Source: Bacillota bacterium (GTDB lineage Bacteria; Bacillota; Clostridia; Peptostreptococcales; Anaerovoracaceae). Taken from it: a DNA stretch of 22,651 nucleotides. A program made the position numbers and the translations under genes. Shown in pieces: positions 1 to 7,697 of the stretch. The DNA lies in NCBI GenBank assembly GCA_016284485.1, contig JAEEOX010000126.1:1-22651 (forward strand). Direction: 5' to 3'. Position 1 is the stretch's first letter; each line of letters begins with the position of its first letter. A model generated the notes under the pieces. That model had not been told where the DNA came from. It made no database searches and saw only the letters and a list, made by a program, of their open reading frames with translations.

Positions 1-1343
1 TTGATCTTCCTCATTAATTCTATCTGTATGTCGTCCAGCTGCATTTTCAGTTCTTCGCGTTTTCTCTTGCCTATGCCGTGTTCGCCTGAGATGGTGCCGC
101 CCATGTCTATGGCGGCCCTGTACAGCTCGTCTCTCATTTCATGATAGTTGGCAGGCAGACTTCCGTCCTTTTCGGCGTAGACGTTGTTGTGAACGTTGCC
201 TTCGCTGATGTGTCCTACCGTATCGGTGACCACATTGTACTTCTTGGATATCTCGTGGAACACCTTCATGAGTCTGGGCACCTCCGCCGGAGGCACCGCA
301 ATGTCCATGGTCTCTGCCATGTTCTTCTGTGTGGCAAAAAGCGAGGTTGTCCTCATCTCGATGAACTCCTTCTGCTTGTCTGCCCCGTTATATGTCCTGC
401 TTTCCACTGCGCCTGCCACGCTGCAGATGGATTCTACAGTCTGGCAGATGTTGAAAGCCGCTTCTTCATTTTCTGCGCATACGATGAACATCAGGTCCAC
501 TTTTCCTTTTGTGAGGGGCCAGCGCTGTCTGGTATGTCCCGCACATCTCAGGGCGGTGGAACGGTCCATGTACTCTATTCCGTCCAGGTGTATGCCTGTC
601 TTGAGGCTCATGGTCACCGCGTCCGCAGCCTGACTGTAGCTGTCGAAGGCAGCGATTATGGTGGCGTCGTAGGGCAGCTTGGGTCTGACGCTGAGCATTA
701 TCTTGGTGACGATGCCCAGGGTGCCCTCAGAGCCTATCATGAGCTGCATCAGGTCATAACCTGCATTGTTCCTCTTCATCTTACCGTTGAACACGGTTAT
801 CTCCCCCGTGGGGAGCACCACCTCGATCCCCCTTACGTTGGACCTGGTGGCAGAGTTGCCCTCGGTGCGTATGCCGCCCGAATTCTCGCAGACCATGCCT
901 CCGATCTGGGCGTTCTCATCGCAGGGCTGGGACCCGAAGGTCATGTTGGGTACGTTTCTCCTGAGATAGTTGTTGAGTTTTCTCAGGGTGACCCCGCTTT
1001 CCACGGTGACGATGAAATTCTTTTCGTCCACCTCGATTATGGAGTCCAGCCTCTCCATGGAGATGACTATGCCTGGATGAGTGACTATGGCCGCACCGCA
1101 AAGGCCTGTGCCTCCGCCCCTCACCACAACGGGAATGAGCTTCTCGTTGGCATACTTCATGATCTCCGAGATCTGCTGGGCATTCTCGGGCCTGGCTACC
1201 ACGCACTCAGTGGTAGCCTCAGCCCTGAAATACGGGAGCGAAAGGTCATACAGGTACGGGGCAACAGCCTCGTCGCCCGTAAGCACTGCATCCGCCCCCA
1301 GAATGTTCTGGAGTTTTTGTTTTATCTCCTGAATTGCTATCAT
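1..1343 (-). CDS. FAD-linked oxidase, GlcD/D-lactate dehydrogenase family (3' end outside window)
   Basis: About 447 residues are visible; the C-terminus lies beyond position 1. These flavoenzymes oxidise 2-hydroxy acids such as glycolate or D-lactate to 2-oxo acids. Seen: the FAD-binding PP-loop RGGGTGLCGAA (about residues 75-85), GSEGTLGI (about 204-211), a C-terminal-domain GHISEGNVHNN motif equivalent to the usual GHxGDGNxH metal/substrate site, and the family-typical GGTISGEHGIGKRK near the visible end. The usual Asp-Gly of GDGN is Ser-Glu-Gly here. The start ATG at 1343 follows TGAGGA at good spacing. It is the last visible gene of the dctPQM operon, 51 bp after the M24 gene, so it probably oxidises a hydroxy acid obtained from the imported substrate. 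Substrate and electron acceptor cannot be told from sequence. Family assignment is firm; pathway role is inferred. Confidence 0.92.
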   Translation of the reverse strand, partial: MIAIQEIKQKLQNILGADAVLTGDEAVAPYLYDLSLPYFRAEATTECVVARPENAQQISEIMKYANEKLIPVVVRGGGTGLCGAAIVTHPGIVISMERLDSIIEVDEKNFIVTVESGVTLRKLNNYLRRNVPNMTFGSQPCDENAQIGGMVCENSGGIRTEGNSATRSNVRGIEVVLPTGEITVFNGKMKRNNAGYDLMQLMIGSEGTLGIVTKIMLSVRPKLPYDATIIAAFDSYSQAADAVTMSLKTGIHLDGIEYMDRSTALRCAGHTRQRWPLTKGKVDLMFIVCAENEEAAFNICQTVESICSVAGAVESRTYNGADKQKEFIEMRTTSLFATQKNMAETMDIAVPPAEVPRLMKVFHEISKKYNVVTDTVGHISEGNVHNNVYAEKDGSLPANYHEMRDELYRAAIDMGGTISGEHGIGKRKREELKMQLDDIQIELMRKI

Positions 1344-1394
1344 TGGTTCCTCAAAAAACCTGACCGTCCGGTCTGCGGCCTGAGCCGCCTGATC

Positions 1395-2549
1395 TTAGAT
1401 TATCGTCAGTTCTGTGGGAAGTGTGCTGAGCTTCTCGGCACCGCCCTCGGTGACCAGATAGAGCTCGCAGCAGTTTGCGGTCTTCCCGTCCTGGAACCTG
1501 ACGTTGGGGTGCAGGTTCAGTCTCATGCCGGGAGCGAGGACTGTCTTGTCCTCCCTGTTGATCATGGGATACTCCCAGATGTCCAGTCCCTGGCCGTGAC
1601 CCATGTTGTTGACGCCGTCCTTGAGATATGCGCCGTAAACGCTCTTCGTCATGACGTTCTCTACAGCCCGGGCTACATCGCCGACGGTGTTTCCGGGCTT
1701 CATTGCCTCGAAACCTGCAGCCTGAGCCTCCTTAAGAAGCTCGTAACCTTCTTTAAATTCCCTGTCGGGTTCGCCGATGAACACATGTCTGGCCACCTCA
1801 CTGTAGTGGCCTCCGGGAGCGGCGTGCTCCAGAACGATACCGATCTGGTCGCCCTCCTTCCACATGTGATGTTTCTCTCTGGCAAGAGGCACTGGGCTCC
1901 AGATGGGATGGAACCTGGTGTCTGTCAGCCAGTACTGGTCCTCAGTGTGAAGTTTCCATCCATAGGCTCCGGCCAGGTCGATGGCATCGTCCTCGTATAC
2001 GCCGGGCTTCACAAGGCTCAGCCAGTAATTGTAGTTGTCCTCGTTGAGCTTGATGGTCGCCTTGGAGAGTTCCACCTCGTAGGGGCTCTTTCTCATCCTC
2101 ATTTCCCAGACTTCATGGTCAAAGTACACCAGTTCCAGGCCGGGGCAGGCGTCCTTCATGGACTGCAGGAAGTGGGCGGATATGCCGCCGAATCCTGCAT
2201 AGGCAACCTTGGATGCGTTGTGCTTCCTCAGGTATTCGCCTACACATTTTCCGGGAACAGTGTTGTATTCCATGCCGGGGATGAAGAGTACCTCGTCCAC
2301 TGAGCCTTCTTCCTTTACGTATGCGGCGCCTACTCCGTCGTGGGCAAAGAACACCACCGGGCCTTCAGCGTCTATTACAAGGAATTCCTCGAATACTGAG
2401 ATATAGTAGTCAGCAAAATATCTGAGCATGCCTCTGTGATTGGTCTGTCCCGAAGAACCCAGGACCAGATACCTGAGGCCGTTGGCTGCCAGTCTTTTGC
2501 GTATTTCCAATTGTCTTCTTTCGATCTCACTCTTTGGAGTCACTAACAT
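1395..2549 (-). CDS. M24-family aminopeptidase/creatinase-like protein with altered metal ligands
   Basis: The 384-residue protein has the two-domain pita-bread layout: an N-terminal creatinase-like domain (about 1-155) and a C-terminal M24 catalytic fold (about 160-384). The usual five ligands of Xaa-Pro dipeptidases are Asp, Asp, His, Glu, Glu. Here the matching positions read Glu241, Glu251 (YSEVAR), His318 (GHGQGLDIWEYP), His347 (LHPNV where EPG is usual) and Glu362 (CELYLVTEGG). Only His318 and Glu362 are standard. It may use another metal, or work without one, as creatinase does. The ATG at 2549 follows AAAGGGGG, and the gene starts 13 bp after dctM, so it is cotranscribed with the transporter. 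Fold is confident; peptidase activity is doubtful. It could instead cleave a C-N bond in the imported compound. Confidence 0.88.
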   Translation of the reverse strand: MLVTPKSEIERRQLEIRKRLAANGLRYLVLGSSGQTNHRGMLRYFADYYISVFEEFLVIDAEGPVVFFAHDGVGAAYVKEEGSVDEVLFIPGMEYNTVPGKCVGEYLRKHNASKVAYAGFGGISAHFLQSMKDACPGLELVYFDHEVWEMRMRKSPYEVELSKATIKLNEDNYNYWLSLVKPGVYEDDAIDLAGAYGWKLHTEDQYWLTDTRFHPIWSPVPLAREKHHMWKEGDQIGIVLEHAAPGGHYSEVARHVFIGEPDREFKEGYELLKEAQAAGFEAMKPGNTVGDVARAVENVMTKSVYGAYLKDGVNNMGHGQGLDIWEYPMINREDKTVLAPGMRLNLHPNVRFQDGKTANCCELYLVTEGGAEKLSTLPTELTII

Positions 2550-2562
2550 ATCATTACCCCCT

Positions 2563-3843
2563 TTAGATCATTCCCATCAGATGGGGCAGGAATGTGATGA
2601 TCTGCGGAATGTAGGTCATGATCAGCAGCGCGATGACTCCGGCTATGACGAAGGGCCATACTCTGGATACCAGCTGCTTCATGGAGATGTTAGCCATGTT
2701 GCAGGCAACGAACAGGTTGGATCCTACAGGAGGCGTGATCTGTCCGATGGCGAAGTTGATGGTGGCCAGTACTCCGAATGCATAGGGGTTCATGCCGATG
2801 CTGTACACAACGGGCATGATGATCGGAAGGAGCAGGTAGAATCCGGAAGCGGAGTCCACGAAACATCCAGCGATCAGGAATATTATGGTGATCAGAAGGA
2901 GCAGGACCGCGTTGTTGCTGGACACAGACAGGAGTCCTCTGGAGAGGATGCCCGCAAGTCCCGACGTGGTCAGAATCCAGCTGAATGCTCCCGCGGCTCC
3001 CATGATGAACATGATTACCGCTGAAGACTCGCATGCCTTCTTGAATATCTTGGGAAGGTCCTTGATCTTGATCTCTTTGTAGATGACCATTCCCACGAAA
3101 AGGCTGTATACTACCGCAACGCCTGCAGCTTCGGTGGGTGTGAAGAATCCGCCGTAGATGCCTCCCAGGATGATGATCGGGCTCAGGATGCCCCAGAAGG
3201 CGTCCTTAAGTGCACTCCATCTCTCCTTGGCGCTGGCCTTGGGACGAACCACGATGTTGGCGTCCTTGCGGAGTATGAGTATCGCCGTGATGGCAAAGGC
3301 TGCTCCGAGAACCAGGCCGGGAATGATACCTGCGATGAACATTCCGCCGATGGATACCTCGGTGATCATGGCGTAGATAACGAAGGGAATACTGGGAGGT
3401 ATTACCATTCCGATGCCGCCGGATGCCGCAACAACTGCCGTCGCGAATTTTTTGTCGTATTTGTCATCTTCCATTGCGGGGATCAGGGTCCCGCCCAGGG
3501 CTGCAACTGTAGCCGGGCCGGAGCCGGAGATCGCTGCAAAGAAGCAGGATGCTACTACTGTAACTACTGCCAGTCCGCCTTTTTTGTGGCCGATGAAAGC
3601 GTTGGCCAGACGGACGAGGCGCTTGGAGATGCCGGCATATTCCATTACTACACCCGCCAGGATGAAGAACGGGATGGCCAGCATGGTGAATTTGGCGATG
3701 GCCGAGTAGAATACGGTGGCCACCGATGAAAGCCCGAAGCCTCCATAGAGCATTCCGAGAGCTGCTGAAAGTCCCATGGAAGCAGCTACCGGCACGTCAA
3801 GAAGGAGCAACAGGAAAAATGATCCTATGAGTACTAATGCCAT
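2563..3843 (-). CDS. dctM: TRAP transporter large permease subunit (DctM)
   Basis: The 426-residue protein is strongly hydrophobic throughout, with about 12 membrane segments, and has the usual DctM length. It is the main membrane channel of a tripartite ATP-independent periplasmic transporter, importing a carboxylate with a sodium or proton gradient. Family-like motifs include AISGSGPATVAALG (about residues 103-116), GIGMVIPPSIPFVIYA and the late INFAIGQITPPVGSNLFVA. The ATG at 3843 directly abuts the dctQ stop codon and follows a GGAGGAG-type ribosome site inside the dctQ end, so translation is coupled. The DctP, DctQ, DctM order is typical. The solute is not known. Confidence 0.97.
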   Translation of the reverse strand: MALVLIGSFFLLLLLDVPVAASMGLSAALGMLYGGFGLSSVATVFYSAIAKFTMLAIPFFILAGVVMEYAGISKRLVRLANAFIGHKKGGLAVVTVVASCFFAAISGSGPATVAALGGTLIPAMEDDKYDKKFATAVVAASGGIGMVIPPSIPFVIYAMITEVSIGGMFIAGIIPGLVLGAAFAITAILILRKDANIVVRPKASAKERWSALKDAFWGILSPIIILGGIYGGFFTPTEAAGVAVVYSLFVGMVIYKEIKIKDLPKIFKKACESSAVIMFIMGAAGAFSWILTTSGLAGILSRGLLSVSSNNAVLLLLITIIFLIAGCFVDSASGFYLLLPIIMPVVYSIGMNPYAFGVLATINFAIGQITPPVGSNLFVACNMANISMKQLVSRVWPFVIAGVIALLIMTYIPQIITFLPHLMGMI

Positions 3844-4341
3844 TTATTTCTCCTCCTCTTCGCCTTTTATAAGTTTCTGTATGTCGAAGATCAGGGTCAT
3901 TATGACTGTGATGATGATCACAACGCCGCCTATGGGAAGCGCAAAACCCTGAACCGCCATGGGAATACCGGTGCTGGGCAGGATCTGGTCATACTTCAGA
4001 TAGTTCTGGACCATGTTCCAGCCGGTGTACGTAAGAAAGCTTACGAAGGCGATGGATACCGCCGCACCGATGATCAGGAAGATTATTTTGCCCGCCTTGG
4101 GCAGATATTCTGATATTAAGTTGAGTGCTGTATGTGAGTGGGTACGATAGCAATAGGATATTCCGAACATGGAGATCCAAAGGAAGATCAGAACGATGAC
4201 CTCCTCGGTGAACGACATGGGAATACTGGGTAAAGCCTTTCTCGCAACCACGTTCGCAAAGTTCAGAGTAACCATGATGCCCATTCCGATGACCATGATC
4301 ACAGCCTCGAACTTAGCGAAGAAATTGTAAAACCGCTTCAC
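3844..4341 (-). CDS. dctQ: TRAP transporter small permease subunit (DctQ)
   Basis: The small membrane subunit has about four transmembrane helices and pairs with DctM to form the membrane part of the TRAP transporter. A longer reading begins at TTG 4365, but AAGGAG lies inside that stretch, 6 nt before GTG 4341. I therefore take GTG 4341 as the start, giving 165 residues beginning MKRFYNFFAKFE. The motif EEVIVLIFLWISMFGISY is typical of DctQ. The charged tail KLIKGEEEEK is cytoplasmic by inference. The gene lies between dctP and dctM and abuts dctM. A stem-loop lies upstream, between dctP and this gene. Confidence 0.94.
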   Translation of the reverse strand: MKRFYNFFAKFEAVIMVIGMGIMVTLNFANVVARKALPSIPMSFTEEVIVLIFLWISMFGISYCYRTHSHTALNLISEYLPKAGKIIFLIIGAAVSIAFVSFLTYTGWNMVQNYLKYDQILPSTGIPMAVQGFALPIGGVVIIITVIMTLIFDIQKLIKGEEEEK

Positions 4342-4365
4342 TGTCTTCTCCTTTCCCAATAACAA

Positions 4366-4404
4366 CGGAAGTCCTGTATCAGTTAAATATATACAGGACT
4401 CCCG
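4366..4404 (-). promoter_or_regulatory. Intercistronic stem-loop between dctP and dctQ
   Basis: The arms AGTCCTGTAT (4370-4379) and ATACAGGACT (4391-4400) are perfect complements around an 11-nt loop. The stem extends by three more pairs beyond one mismatch (4366-4368 with 4402-4404). No U tract follows, so it is not a standard terminator. In solute-binding-protein operons such hairpins often protect the upstream mRNA or reduce transcription into the permease genes; that role is inferred here. Confidence 0.7.
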
Positions 4405-4447
4405 TCAAACCTCAGATTCCGAAAAGAATCAAGTTAAATTTTAGCTA

Positions 4448-5479
4448 TTAGCTGAATGTGTAGCCGAATGCTTCGAACAGATCTGCGCCGAGCTTGTCCT
4501 TATAGTCGTTGTAGATCGGAGCAACCTTCTCCTGGAATGCAGCGATCTGCTCCGGAGTAAGCTCGTCAACGATCTCTACGTTGGGATACTCTGCGGGGAT
4601 TGTGGTGAGAAGGTTCTCGACCTTGTCTCTGGTCACCTGCTTCTCATAGTCCATAGCCTCCTGGCCTGCCTTCTCGAATGCAGCCTTTGTTTCGTCATCA
4701 AGGCTGTCCCAAAGCTTGGTGCTTACTGTGAGGAAGATCGGGTCATAGGAGTAGTTCCACATTGTGAGATACTTAACTGCTTCAAGTGTATTCTGGGAAT
4801 ACAGAAGGTCAAGTGTGTTCTCGCAGGCATCGATGGTGCCTGTCTGCAGTGAGTTGAATACTTCGGACTGGTTCATTGTGAGCGGGTCAGCGCCGATGTA
4901 CTTGAGAAGTCCAACGTGCACTTCGGATCCGGGAACACGCATCTTCAGGCCCTGCATGTCTTCAGGAGCAAGGATGGGGTTCCTGTTGTTTACTACTTCA
5001 CGATAGCCGTTCTCGCCGATTCCGATGCAGACAACGCCTTTTTCGTTGAGGGCTGCCTTAAGAGCCTCTCCGCCGGCACCTGCCATGTACTTGTCTACGT
5101 CCTCATATGTGGGAAGCAGCCAGGGGAATGCAGGAACGATTACCTTGTCGCAGATGGATGACCATACCAGAGAGTCCTGGATGTGGCAGTCGGTGGAGCC
5201 GTTCTGAACGAGCTCGATACCGCCGGCCTGGTTACCGCCGGAAAGCTGGTCGTTAGCGTAGATGGTTACTTTGTAAGCGCCGCCTGTGTACTCGTCAAGG
5301 AGTTCTGCGAACTTAGCAGCTCCGTCATACCATGTGCTGGTCTCGGGGCCGGAAATACTGAACTTCAGCTCGATGGGTTCTGTTGTCTCGTTGCCAGCGG
5401 GCTCGTTGCTTCCGCCGCCGCATGCTGCCATGGCGAATACCATGGTGAGTGCCAATAACACTACTAATAACTTCTTCAT
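4448..5479 (-). CDS. dctP: TRAP transporter solute-binding lipoprotein (DctP)
   Basis: This 343-residue protein begins with a lipoprotein signal peptide. The hydrophobic stretch VVLLALTMVFAMAAC ends in a lipobox with Cys20, followed by a Gly/Ser/Asn/Glu linker, so it is anchored outside the cell membrane. The body matches the DctP family, including LKMRVPGSEVHVGLLKYIGADP (the conserved arginine region that contacts the substrate carboxylate), NSLQTGTIDACENT and the late TPEQIAAFQEKVAPIY. It captures an organic acid and passes it to DctQM. The ATG at 5479 follows AAAGGAGG. It is the first gene of the minus-strand operon, and its promoter lies in the 242-bp gap shared with the divergent M20 gene. 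The ligand cannot be named. Confidence 0.97.
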   Translation of the reverse strand: MKKLLVVLLALTMVFAMAACGGGSNEPAGNETTEPIELKFSISGPETSTWYDGAAKFAELLDEYTGGAYKVTIYANDQLSGGNQAGGIELVQNGSTDCHIQDSLVWSSICDKVIVPAFPWLLPTYEDVDKYMAGAGGEALKAALNEKGVVCIGIGENGYREVVNNRNPILAPEDMQGLKMRVPGSEVHVGLLKYIGADPLTMNQSEVFNSLQTGTIDACENTLDLLYSQNTLEAVKYLTMWNYSYDPIFLTVSTKLWDSLDDETKAAFEKAGQEAMDYEKQVTRDKVENLLTTIPAEYPNVEIVDELTPEQIAAFQEKVAPIYNDYKDKLGADLFEAFGYTFS

Positions 5480-5721
5480 TTTTTCCTCCTTTACAACAAA
5501 ACGATTGTTTTTTAGGTGCCAATATTTAAAGCAAATTACATGCCAATGCTTTTTGCCGTTAAATTGCTAAAATAACGGCTTTTGGTGCAAAAAACGCAAC
5601 TATCATTTGCACCGTTGGCGCCAAAACTTTTGCTATAATTAAGTATAGCATATTATTTCATTTTTTAGTAATATTTATGTGGACAAAAAATGTTTTTTAT
5701 AAGGTACACGGAGGCACAGAG
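5480..5721. promoter_or_regulatory. Divergent control region between dctP and the M20 gene, with nested inverted repeats
   Basis: This AT-rich gap holds several paired sequences: GCCGTTA (5555-5561) with TAACGGC (5573-5579); GGTGCAAA (5584-5591) with TTTGCACC (5606-5613); and TTTTGGTGC (5580-5588) with the near-complement GCGCCAAAA (5618-5626). GGTGCCAA recurs at 5515-5522. An extended -10 TGC-TATAAT (TATAAT at 5634-5639) can serve the M20 gene. GCTATA (5632-5637) and TATAGC (5644-5649) form a palindrome that gives a matching TGC-TATACT toward dctP on the other strand. The recurring GGTGC/GCACC half-sites look like operator sites for one regulator controlling both directions. No regulator gene is adjacent. 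Confidence 0.55.
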
Positions 5722-6843
5722 ATGTACGAAAATATCCTCTCAAAGGCTACAGATCTGAGACACGAGCTCCACATGAACCCGGAGCTTTCCGGCCAGGAGC
5801 GGGAGACAAAGCTGAGGCTCATGCGGTTCCTCAGGGACAATACGGGGCTGGAAATAGTGGACAGAGGCAAGTGGTTCTATGCGAAGTACACAGCTAAAGA
5901 TCCTGTCAGGGGACCCATCGCTTTCAGGGCTGACATGGACGCCCTTCCGACCTATGAGGACCCGAAGCTCATGGCATATGCGTCCCACAGGCCCGGAGTT
6001 GCACACAAGTGCGGCCACGACGGGCACTCCAGCGCGATGTGCGTCTTCGCCTGGGATCTCTGGACCAACGGGGCGGACAGAGATGTCTACCTGGTCTTCC
6101 AGCACGCGGAGGAGGATGGCACAGGCGCCATGGAATGCTGCTCTCTCATGGGGGAAACCGGTATCACCGAGGTCTACGCGGTACACAACATGCCCGGGGT
6201 ACCCTTCGGACACGCTCAGACCAGGCCCGGCACCATCAACATGGCCTCCGTGGGCATTGAATATACCCTTACGGGAACTCCCACCCACGCCAGCACTCCG
6301 GAGCTGGGGCGCAACCCCGCCAGAGCTCTGAGCGAGATGGTCCTTGCAATAGATCAGGCAAAGGAAGCCGTCGGCGCGAAAGGTCTGATCCTGGCCACGG
6401 TGATCCAGATAGATCTGGGCGAGAGAGCTTTCGGCATATCCGCCAGCAGCGGCAAGCTGCTCCTCACGGTTAGGGGCGAGAACGAGGATGAGCTTCAGGC
6501 CTTCATCGATTCTCTGAACGCCACGGCCGCTGAGCTCTGCAAGGCTGAAGAGCTTAGGCTCAACATCGAGTACTACGACAGATTCCCTGAGACCAGGAAT
6601 GATGCCGGGGCGGTGGACAAGGTGCGCCGCGCCTGTGAGTCCATAGGAATGCCCTTCGATGAGCTGCCCGACCCAATCAGGACCTCCGAGGATTTCGGAT
6701 ACTTCCTGATGAAAGCCCCCGGCGCGCTGATCTGGCTGGGCGCCGGAGAGGACGTGGCTCCGCTGCACAACGCCGAGTTCGACTACAATGACGGACTGCT
6801 GGCAGAGAGCTGCAGAATATTCAGGGCGATAGCAGATCTGTAG
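5722..6843 (+). CDS. M20D-family amidohydrolase (N-acyl amino acid/peptide hydrolase)
   Basis: The 373-residue enzyme is probably a cytoplasmic di-metal hydrolase that cuts the amide bond of an N-acyl or N-aryl-acyl amino acid. Numbered from the chosen start, metal and catalytic residues are all present: RADMDALP (Asp71, Asp73), KCGHDGH (Cys97, His99, His102), QHAEEDGTGA (Glu130, Glu131), AVHNMPG (His155), dimerisation-domain PTHAS (His189) and APLHNAEFDYND (His349). A reading extends upstream to 5677, but GGAGG seven bases before ATG 5722 fixes the start there. It is transcribed away from dctP across a shared control region, which links it to the TRAP operon's substrate by inference. A strong terminator follows. 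Confidence 0.93.
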   Translation: MYENILSKATDLRHELHMNPELSGQERETKLRLMRFLRDNTGLEIVDRGKWFYAKYTAKDPVRGPIAFRADMDALPTYEDPKLMAYASHRPGVAHKCGHDGHSSAMCVFAWDLWTNGADRDVYLVFQHAEEDGTGAMECCSLMGETGITEVYAVHNMPGVPFGHAQTRPGTINMASVGIEYTLTGTPTHASTPELGRNPARALSEMVLAIDQAKEAVGAKGLILATVIQIDLGERAFGISASSGKLLLTVRGENEDELQAFIDSLNATAAELCKAEELRLNIEYYDRFPETRNDAGAVDKVRRACESIGMPFDELPDPIRTSEDFGYFLMKAPGALIWLGAGEDVAPLHNAEFDYNDGLLAESCRIFRAIADL

Positions 6844-6857
6844 ATATGAAATGACGA

Positions 6858-6886
6858 GACCCCGCGGTTGGCCGCGGGGTCTTTTT
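6858..6886 (+). terminator. Rho-independent terminator of the M20 gene
   Basis: The perfect 10-bp GC-rich stem has arms GACCCCGCGG and CCGCGGGGTC around the loop TTGG, followed by five T. It begins 15 bp after the stop codon. Confidence 0.93.
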
Positions 6887-6935
6887 AATACGTAAATATG
6901 CCGGGGATGTGGTTTTTTGTCGGTTTATTCTTTGC

Positions 6936-7128
6936 TTACTGTACGATCACGCTTTATTGAAATAGTACAGTAGTTATTCGGGCGTTTTACTGTACAGATC
7001 ATGTTTTTTGAAATAGGGCAGTGAATATATCAATGGATCATACTGTACAAATCGCATTTTTTGATATGTTACAGTAAATCACAGAACCCTTTACTGTAGG
7101 ATCTCATCTTTTTGATATTGTACAGTAA
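6936..7128. repeat. Array of four 36-bp palindromic repeats with 15-17 bp spacers
   Basis: Units lie at 6937-6972, 6988-7023, 7041-7076 and 7092-7127. Each starts with TACTGTA and ends with its complement TACAGTA; in unit 2 the right arm has decayed to GGCAGTG. The inner 22 bp are similar but not identical: a GATC-like start, then a T-rich run and TTGAAAT or TTGATAT. Start-to-start distances are 51, 53 and 51 bp, close to five DNA turns. Spacers are unrelated. The array fills the gap between the 3' ends of two convergent genes, so it is not placed as a promoter. It is not a normal CRISPR: repeats diverge, spacers are too short, and no cas gene is in the window. No open reading frame of note lies here. 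Confidence 0.85.
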
Positions 7129-7157
7129 ATCGAATAGACATTGTGACAGCTCCTGCA

Positions 7158-7628
7158 TCATTCCGGGTCTTTGCACACGTCCACCCATCCCCGGGGCGAA
7201 GCGTACCGCTCCAGTTCGGGCACCGACAGTCTGACCGCGCTGTTGCCCGAGCCGGCCGCGGGATACACCGTGTCCAGCCCTTCCAGGGACTTGTCCAGGT
7301 AAACCTCGACTCCCTCGTTTACAGCGAAGGGACAGACCCCTCCCACCTCGTGGCCGATAAGTTTCCCCACCTCATCGTGGGGCAGCATCGTCGCCTTGGT
7401 GTGGAATGTGGCCTTGAACTTGGAGTTGGCGATGCGGGCTTCCCCCGCCAGGCAGATCAGTATGGGCTTCCCATCCACCATGAAGGACATGGTCTTAACG
7501 ATGTTATTGGGCTCGGTGCCCACAGCCTGGGCGGCAAGGGTCACCGTCTCGCTGGACTGGCTGAATTCCAGGATCCTGTCCTCCAGCCCCAGCTCACTGA
7601 AATATTCTCTTACCTTGTCGATAGCCAT
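7158..7628 (-). CDS. YbaK/EbsC-family aminoacyl-tRNA deacylase
   Basis: The 156-residue protein spans the whole single-domain YbaK fold. Members hydrolyse mischarged tRNA (for example Cys- or Ala-tRNA-Pro) and so protect translation accuracy in the cytoplasm. Seen: NNIVKTMSF with the conserved Lys45, GEARIANSK, GHEVGGVCPF (about 101-110) and the C-terminal AAGSGNSAVRLS. The exact tRNA specificity (YbaK, ProX or another subgroup) cannot be decided. The ATG at 7628 follows AGGAGG. It lies 69 bp downstream of pepC on the same strand, with a small hairpin between them, so cotranscription is possible but not certain. Confidence 0.9.
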   Translation of the reverse strand: MAIDKVREYFSELGLEDRILEFSQSSETVTLAAQAVGTEPNNIVKTMSFMVDGKPILICLAGEARIANSKFKATFHTKATMLPHDEVGKLIGHEVGGVCPFAVNEGVEVYLDKSLEGLDTVYPAAGSGNSAVRLSVPELERYASPRGWVDVCKDPE

Positions 7629-7660
7629 ATTGACCTCCTGCCTTTATCTCTCCGCGCAAA

Positions 7661-7677
7661 ACATCCCGCCCGGATGT
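7661..7677 (-). terminator. Weak hairpin between pepC and the YbaK-family gene
   Basis: Arms ACATCC and GGATGT with a 5-nt loop are followed on the minus strand by TTTTG. It may partly terminate pepC transcripts; the stem is short, so this is tentative. Confidence 0.3.
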
Positions 7678-7697
7678 CCCCGCTGCGTTTTACTCTC

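Noticed and set aside
141..2303. A 720-codon open frame on the plus strand
   Set aside because: It lies opposite two well-supported minus-strand genes (FAD oxidase and M24 protein); its translation is Cys/His/Gly-rich without any family motif, typical of an antisense shadow in GC-rich coding DNA.
4342..4365. TTG start for DctQ
   Set aside because: The ribosome site AAGGAG lies inside this stretch, so GTG 4341 is the better start.
6936..7128. CRISPR array
   Set aside because: Repeats are only partly alike, spacers are 15-17 bp, one repeat arm is decayed and no cas genes are in the window.
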